A DNA stretch of 64,000 bases from assembly GCA_963664655.2 (NCBI GenBank), contig OY761554.1, forward strand, positions 2,418,001-2,482,000. Direction: 5' to 3'. This DNA is from Desulfospira sp963664655 (GTDB lineage Bacteria; Desulfobacterota; Desulfobacteria; Desulfobacterales; Desulfobacteraceae). Shown one piece after another: positions 60,701 to 64,000 of the stretch. Position 1 is the stretch's first letter; every line of letters starts with the position of its first letter. Position numbers and translations under genes: made by a program. The notes under the pieces were generated by a model that was given only the letters and a program-made list of their open reading frames with translations, was not told where the DNA came from and made no database searches.

Positions 60701-61173
60701 GCATTGAGCCCAATCTGCCAGGAGGGCTTGCCGGGCTTTACGGTGCCGGCCTGGACGAATTTAACTTCTTTAAAGAGGCGGATTACAAATTCAGGCCTGT
60801 GGACAGCATGAACTACCGGGTATTTTCCTGCGGCCTTTGCCTTAAACCCGGCACCATTGACGAAAGCATTACCCAGGCCCAGGCCGCGGCGGCCCGGGCC
60901 CTCCAGATCCTGGGGCCTGCACGGTTAAGATCCGGCCGGGTGGTGGCCCACACCCGGAGCGCCACCTGCACGGTCTGTGAAATGTGCGTCAGTGCCTGTC
61001 CCTACACGGCAAGGGCTCTGGACCCAATTGAAGACAAAATCATCATTGATCCCCTGGCCTGCCAGGGGTGCGGGATCTGCGCCGCGGTCTGCCCCAGTGA
61101 TTCCGCCATTCTGGAAGGCTTCACGGCCCAGCACATGTTCGACACCATAGACCAGATGATAATGGACCATTAA
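57715..61173 (+). CDS. Double HdrA with embedded CheY-like receiver domain
   Basis: This 1152-residue fusion contains, in order, an FAD fold (VLVAGAGVSGIRSALDL near 7-25), two ferredoxin motifs (CIGCGRCEPVCP near 118, CTRCGECVKVCP near 165), a complete receiver domain (about 190-310), the rest of HdrA unit 1 (VILSAGTRLFEPE, CVGSRDVQDQAPFCSSACC near 389, ending ASGTVTGFKD), a linking domain (about 575-720), a second FAD fold (VIGGGIAGMTASLCMADAG near 731), CSGTRTPATRNYCSRICC near 890, and two C-terminal [4Fe-4S] motifs (CTVCEMCVSACP near 1085, CQGCGICAAVCP near 1116). The receiver domain keeps all working residues: acidic pair D196/D197, phospho-acceptor D245 in TDIKMPG, T273 and K295 in TKPFD. 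Phosphorylation could therefore gate electron flow in this flavoprotein, or redox state could alter signalling. Confidence 0.93.
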   Translation: MKDSVGRVLVAGAGVSGIRSALDLARMGVQVLLIDRADHMGGLLSQLDTQFPSQGCGFCRGLPMSDRDRSSQSCLRKGFSHDNIKILLSTQIMSIEGEAGNFTVTLKQGPAMIDPERCIGCGRCEPVCPVETKDLFNAGMTRKKAVYLPVPQSFSNAWTIDSTACTRCGECVKVCPVDAIRLIGQDRERFKVLVVDDETIVRESTREWLREEGFFTATADSGHKALELLAEGAEKGQPFSLMLTDIKMPGMDGVELLTRAKEINPDLTVIMMTAYAAVDSAVDAMKLGAMDYLTKPFDPDVLVAMTLEVFQEYEMAKARSETVDAVILSAGTRLFEPERTKNAYGYGSLPGVVTSLELERMLSPAGPAGMDFLYPARERPVEKIAWFQCVGSRDVQDQAPFCSSACCMISIKQAVLAQKQARKSGRKVETVIFYMDMRTMGKPFEQYLQQARDEYGVRFVRARIHSLGETADSEKRRLIARYTDDGGILQEEGFDLVALAVGTRPGRQMEEISRTNQIQMNPFGFVEPQAFSLVQTSREGIFASGTVTGFKDISDSVVSASAAAMETVKALSAGGTPLWQPLDDHDPALLASLARQAPQIGLVLIVTKTMDDPGFTALKADLERDPDVVRVEAQEAFDLDRTAEFIDKFKCNRLIIGLCRPREGSGLMKSLQKATRLPGRFIEVLDISRLDNARPHTRLSRALKVRVSRLKFLNPMPVETLSGQVPEPSALVIGGGIAGMTASLCMADAGFKVDLLEKGDALGGNLRWMDKTPLGHDIQAFLEDQVKKVESHENITVHKNTVVEGAVAVPGGFTSFLSRTTGEQDSLDNFSVTHAVTLLATGGSQAPLAKSDLTDGPPDAVTFTQEEFQKALTDGRVVPQKLDTLVMVQCSGTRTPATRNYCSRICCIRALKTALELNEKNPDMMIFILYRDMMSYGFMEDLYTRAREKGVVFIQYEPSQPPRIDSSPEGVTVTAKDHVLNRPVQIRTDAVIHATGIEPNLPGGLAGLYGAGLDEFNFFKEADYKFRPVDSMNYRVFSCGLCLKPGTIDESITQAQAAAARALQILGPARLRSGRVVAHTRSATCTVCEMCVSACPYTARALDPIEDKIIIDPLACQGCGICAAVCPSDSAILEGFTAQHMFDTIDQMIMDH

Positions 61174-61183
61174 GGAGGTCACC

Positions 61184-61264
61184 ATGAAACCCATTTTAAA
61201 CGCCGGCAGTGCCATTTTCATCCTTCATCCTTCATCTTTTATCCTTTTTTTACGGGGGGTGTGA
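61184..61264 (+). CDS. Leader micro-ORF before hdrC
   Basis: An ATG with a strong GGAGG opens a frame of 26 codons whose TGA stop overlaps the hdrC ATG (GTGATG). It encodes MKPILNAGSAIFILHPSSF and a short tail. CATCCTT words (61217-61250) supply its middle. It may be a coupled leader, or the original start region of hdrC disrupted by repeat insertion. Confidence 0.35.
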   Translation: MKPILNAGSAIFILHPSSFILFLRGV

Positions 61265-61806
61265 TGGTCTTAGAAATCAAAACACCGCCCAAAGAGGCGG
61301 TCCGGGTAAAGGACATGCTAAAGGCCTGTATCCAGTGCGGCACCTGCACCGGGTCCTGCCCCAATGCGGAATTCATGGATTTAACCCCCCGGAAGATGTG
61401 GCGCCTGGCCCTGATGGACCGCCTGGAGCCGCTGTTTTCCAGCAAAACCTTTATCCTGTGTTCCTCCTGTTACTACTGCACCCTTCGCTGCCCCCGGGGC
61501 CTTGAGCTGACAACGGCCATGGGGCTGTTAAAGCAGGCGGCCTCTAAAATGGATATAAAGGGGGCAAAGCGGACCAGAGAATTTTATAAGGCCTTTATGG
61601 ACAGTGTGGAAAAACACGGCCGGGTCAGGGAAACCGAATTTATGACCCAGTATTTCATGGCCATGAAAAATCCAATGCTGCCCCTGGAGTTTACACCGTT
61701 GGGGCTCAAGCTCATGGCCAGGGGGAAAATGCATTTTCAATCCCCCTTTGCCACGGGAAACAAGCTGTCCAAACTGTTTCAAAAAACCCGGGAACTGGAG
61801 GGCTGA
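61264..61806 (+). CDS. hdrC: HdrC-like iron-sulfur subunit
   Basis: This 180-residue protein has two [4Fe-4S] motifs (CIQCGTCTGSCP and CSSCYYCTLRCPRG), then a helical region. HdrC links HdrA to the HdrB active site. I start it at ATG 61264. Its stop is two bases before the hdrB start, so the two are co-translated. Heptamer words occupy part of its upstream region. Confidence 0.9.
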   Translation: MVLEIKTPPKEAVRVKDMLKACIQCGTCTGSCPNAEFMDLTPRKMWRLALMDRLEPLFSSKTFILCSSCYYCTLRCPRGLELTTAMGLLKQAASKMDIKGAKRTREFYKAFMDSVEKHGRVRETEFMTQYFMAMKNPMLPLEFTPLGLKLMARGKMHFQSPFATGNKLSKLFQKTRELEG

Positions 61807-61807
61807 T

Positions 61808-62665
61808 ATGAATTACCTTTACTATCCGGGCTGTTCCCTTGAAGGCACGTCAGTTGAATACGACATGGCCACCCGGGTTTTCATGGACTGGGCCGGGGCG
61901 GCCCTGACGGATATTGAGGACTGGACCTGCTGCGGGGCCAGCGCCGCAGAATCAAGGTCTTATCTGCTGTCCCATGTCCTGCCGGCCCGGAACCTGGCCC
62001 TTGCAGAGGCCCAAAATGAATCAGACCAGATCCTGGTGCCGTGCAGCGCCTGTTATCTGAACTTGAAAAAGACCGAGCAGGCCGTTAAAAAGGACAAGGC
62101 ATTTTTAGATCAAATCAATCAGGTCCTGGCAGAGGAAGGCTTAACCTACCATGGAAAGGTTAAGGTCCGGCATCTGCTGGACGTGCTGTCCCGGGACGTG
62201 GACCCCGGCCGTATCCGCGAACAGGCCGGGAACCGGATGGAAGGGCTTTGGGTGGCCCCTTATTACGGATGCCAGTGCCTGCGCCCCTTTGCCGTGTTTG
62301 ACGACCCGGAGGCACCTTCTTCCATGACCCCCTTGATCCGGGCCACCGGGGCCGCGGTGTTTGAATGGGACATGGGGGCCCAGTGCTGCGGGGCTTCTCA
62401 TACCAGCACCAAGCCCGAGGCCGGGCTGTCCCTGGTGGAAAAGATCCTGGCCGCGGCCAAAGGCGCGGACCTGATCTTAACGGTCTGCCCCATGTGCCAG
62501 ATGAACCTGGAAGGTTTTCAGCAAAAGATATCCCGGGGCCGGGGGCTTGAAATTCCGGTGCTGTACCTGCCCCAGTTTCTGGGGCTTGCTCTGGGGAAAA
62601 CGCCCGAGGAAGTGGGCCTGAATTTGAATTTGTCGAATGTAAAGCCATTAGCCATTAGCCATTAG
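61808..62665 (+). CDS. hdrB: HdrB-like catalytic subunit with two CCG domains
   Basis: This 285-residue protein has two cysteine-rich CCG motifs (DWTCCGASAAE and VPCSACYLNL; AQCCGASHTSTK and VCPMCQMNLEG) and begins MNYLYYPGCSLEGTS. HdrB holds the non-cubane [4Fe-4S] clusters that split disulfides such as CoM-S-S-CoB; in bacteria the disulfide or other acceptor is unknown. I start it at ATG 61808; the frame from 61748 is inside hdrC. Its last few codons (KPLAISH) and TAG stop are encoded by TTAGCCA words of an array. Confidence 0.92.
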   Translation: MNYLYYPGCSLEGTSVEYDMATRVFMDWAGAALTDIEDWTCCGASAAESRSYLLSHVLPARNLALAEAQNESDQILVPCSACYLNLKKTEQAVKKDKAFLDQINQVLAEEGLTYHGKVKVRHLLDVLSRDVDPGRIREQAGNRMEGLWVAPYYGCQCLRPFAVFDDPEAPSSMTPLIRATGAAVFEWDMGAQCCGASHTSTKPEAGLSLVEKILAAAKGADLILTVCPMCQMNLEGFQQKISRGRGLEIPVLYLPQFLGLALGKTPEEVGLNLNLSNVKPLAISH

Positions 62666-62721
62666 CTATTAGGCATTAGCTAACAGCTAAAAGCTAAAGG
62701 CTAACAGCTAACAGCTAAAAG
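62644..62721. repeat. Inverted TTAGC/GCTAA heptamer array overlapping the hdrB end
   Basis: Five TTAGCCA-type words start inside the last codons of hdrB and are followed by six GCTAANN words (to 62721), forming a hairpin in the gap before the sensor kinase gene. Confidence 0.85.
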
Positions 62722-62727
62722 AGTGCC

Positions 62728-64000
62728 ATGACCAAACTGTTTTCATATCTGCGCCACAGCCTGGTGTCCAAGCTGATTTTTTCAGTGGGATTTACCGTTG
62801 TGCTGTCCATTTCCGCCTGGGCCTATTTTAATATCAACAATATCAGAACCCAGATCATGAAAAACGTGATCGCCTCCACAGACCGGCTCACCAACTCCAT
62901 CAAGCTGGGCACCCACTATGCCATGATGCTCAATTCCAGGGATGACATCAACCAGATCATCAACAATATCGCCACCCAGCCCGAGATCGAAACCATCCGG
63001 ATTTACAACAAAGACGGCCAGATCAAATTCACCAATAAAGCCCAAGAAATCGACCGGGTGGTGGATATCAAGGAGGTGGCCTGCGATATCTGCCACAAGC
63101 AGGACCCGCCGCCGGCCGTGATCGGCCGGGACCAGCGGACCCGGTTTTTTTCTTCTGAAGACGGGACAAGGCTTTTGGGTGTTGTCCAGCCCATCAGCAA
63201 CGAGCCGGGCTGCGCCGAATCCTGCCATTTCCATCCCAAAGGCCAGAAGATCCTGGGCTCTCTGGACGTGGTGGTTTCTTTGAGCGAAATTGACGCCCAG
63301 ATCCTGGACATTGAAAAGGGCATACTGGAACTGGCGGTATTTACCATTCTCATCACTTCCGTGATCATCTTTTTATCCATTATGCAGTTTGTGAAAAAAC
63401 CCATCATCACCCTGATTGACGGCACCCGGAAAATTGCCCAGGGCCAGTATGACCAGCAGATAGACATTGGCCAGGATGTTGAACTCGGACTTTTGGGCCA
63501 TGCCATCAAGACCATGGGCAACCAGATCGGCTTGAATCAGGCGGAGCTGAAAAAACAGAAAAACGAGTACCAGCAGCTGTTTGAAACCGCCCCGTGCATG
63601 ATCACGGTTCAGGACCGGGAGTATCGCCTGATCCGGTGGAACCGGGTGTTCCAGGAACGGTTTGACCCGGAACCCGGCTCCCACTGCTACCGGATTTACA
63701 AGGGCTTAGAGGAAAAATGCCGGGACTGCCCCATAGACAAGACCTTTGAGGACGGCAAATCCCATTACGGGGAGGCCGAAGGGGTGGGAAAAGACGGGGA
63801 AAAAACCCACTGGATATTTATTACCTCTCCCATCCGGGATGCGGATGGAAATATCACGGCCGCCATTGAGATGAGCCTTGACATTACCCAGAGAAAACGG
63901 CTTGAAAAGGAGTTGCAGCGCTCCGAAGAAAAATACCATGCCATTTTCAACAATATTTCCAATCCCGTGTTTGTGGTCAGCCAACAAAGCTTTCAGATCC
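62728..64000 (+). CDS. Haem-type membrane sensor kinase, N-terminal part
   Basis: The gene starts at ATG 62728 and runs off the window end (424 complete codons visible). A membrane helix (about 13-33) precedes a periplasmic region with c-type haem motifs CDICH (119-123) and CAESCH (162-167, a CxxxCH form). A second helix (about 200-220), a HAMP-like region, a PAS domain with cysteines 320, 331 and 334 in C-x10-C-x2-C-P, a coiled coil (TQRKRLEKELQRSEEK) and the beginning of a second PAS domain follow. A histidine kinase should come next but is outside the window. It is likely a redox or gas sensor for the Hdr region and could phosphorylate the receiver domains encoded upstream. Confidence 0.85.
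   Translation, partial: MTKLFSYLRHSLVSKLIFSVGFTVVLSISAWAYFNINNIRTQIMKNVIASTDRLTNSIKLGTHYAMMLNSRDDINQIINNIATQPEIETIRIYNKDGQIKFTNKAQEIDRVVDIKEVACDICHKQDPPPAVIGRDQRTRFFSSEDGTRLLGVVQPISNEPGCAESCHFHPKGQKILGSLDVVVSLSEIDAQILDIEKGILELAVFTILITSVIIFLSIMQFVKKPIITLIDGTRKIAQGQYDQQIDIGQDVELGLLGHAIKTMGNQIGLNQAELKKQKNEYQQLFETAPCMITVQDREYRLIRWNRVFQERFDPEPGSHCYRIYKGLEEKCRDCPIDKTFEDGKSHYGEAEGVGKDGEKTHWIFITSPIRDADGNITAAIEMSLDITQRKRLEKELQRSEEKYHAIFNNISNPVFVVSQQSFQI

Overview
The window reads as chromosome of an anaerobic, probably sulfate-reducing member of the Desulfobacterota (Desulfobacterales-like). This is inferred from gene content: an NfnAB transhydrogenase, two very large HdrA proteins with MvhD, HdrB and HdrC, a sensor kinase with c-type haem motifs, several sigma-54 activators and CooT. 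No rRNA, tRNA, CRISPR array or intact transposase was seen. Genes are dense and run on both strands.

Layout. 0-10 kb: a methyltransferase-like fragment, an orphan TRAP solute-binding protein, DUF3786, an HD-GYP phosphodiesterase, then a leftward operon (DUF6125-like, two DUF2889 proteins, one fused to PHP, and a DUF169-dephospho-CoA kinase fusion) beside a PAS-LuxR regulator. 10-19 kb: a Cache-HAMP-GAF sensor without an output domain, tmk, DUF3842, cooT, nfnAB and a divergent GTP-type PEP carboxykinase. 19-25 kb: a PHP phosphoesterase, a PNPOx-like protein, and a cluster of alanine racemase, CapA-like protein, Asp/Glu racemase and Ddl-like ATP-grasp ligase. 25-34 kb: FapA/DUF342 with an overlapping unknown partner, a thioesterase, a rhomboid protease, an FAH-family enzyme, a MocR regulator and DUF2917. 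34-39 kb: a ZraP-ZraS-ZraR envelope metal/stress system with a clear sigma-54 promoter for zraP, then tyrA. 39.5-46 kb: an AlbA_2/Schlafen-like gene with an 11-nt tandem repeat, flanked by 67-nt direct repeats, then a YnjBCD-like ABC importer co-encoded with a small-molecule kinase. 46-48 kb: an orphan flagellin, a toxin-antitoxin pair and a thioesterase.

The most unusual region is 48.3-64 kb. A sigma-54 activator precedes two near-identical sigma-54 promoters. These lead into a NifX-like protein, a REC-PAS-histidine kinase, an HdrA carrying a GltD/NfnB-like module, MvhD, an FrhB-like iron-sulfur protein, a double HdrA with a complete CheY-like receiver domain embedded in it, HdrC, HdrB and a haem-type sensor kinase (cut by the window end). 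I read this as a flavin-based electron-transfer complex wired into two-component signalling.

A second theme is intergenic. Many gaps, including gaps inside operons, hold arrays of degenerate 7- or 8-base words, often followed by the same words inverted so that a long hairpin can form. Words include TTAGCNN, GTGGGCAG, GGGATAT, AAACAAG, GGATGAA and a CACAGAG family. Several arrays begin at, or contain, the stop codon of the gene before them; one supplies a start codon. A separate MITE-like palindromic family (4 copies) and a two-copy element of about 120 nt are also present.
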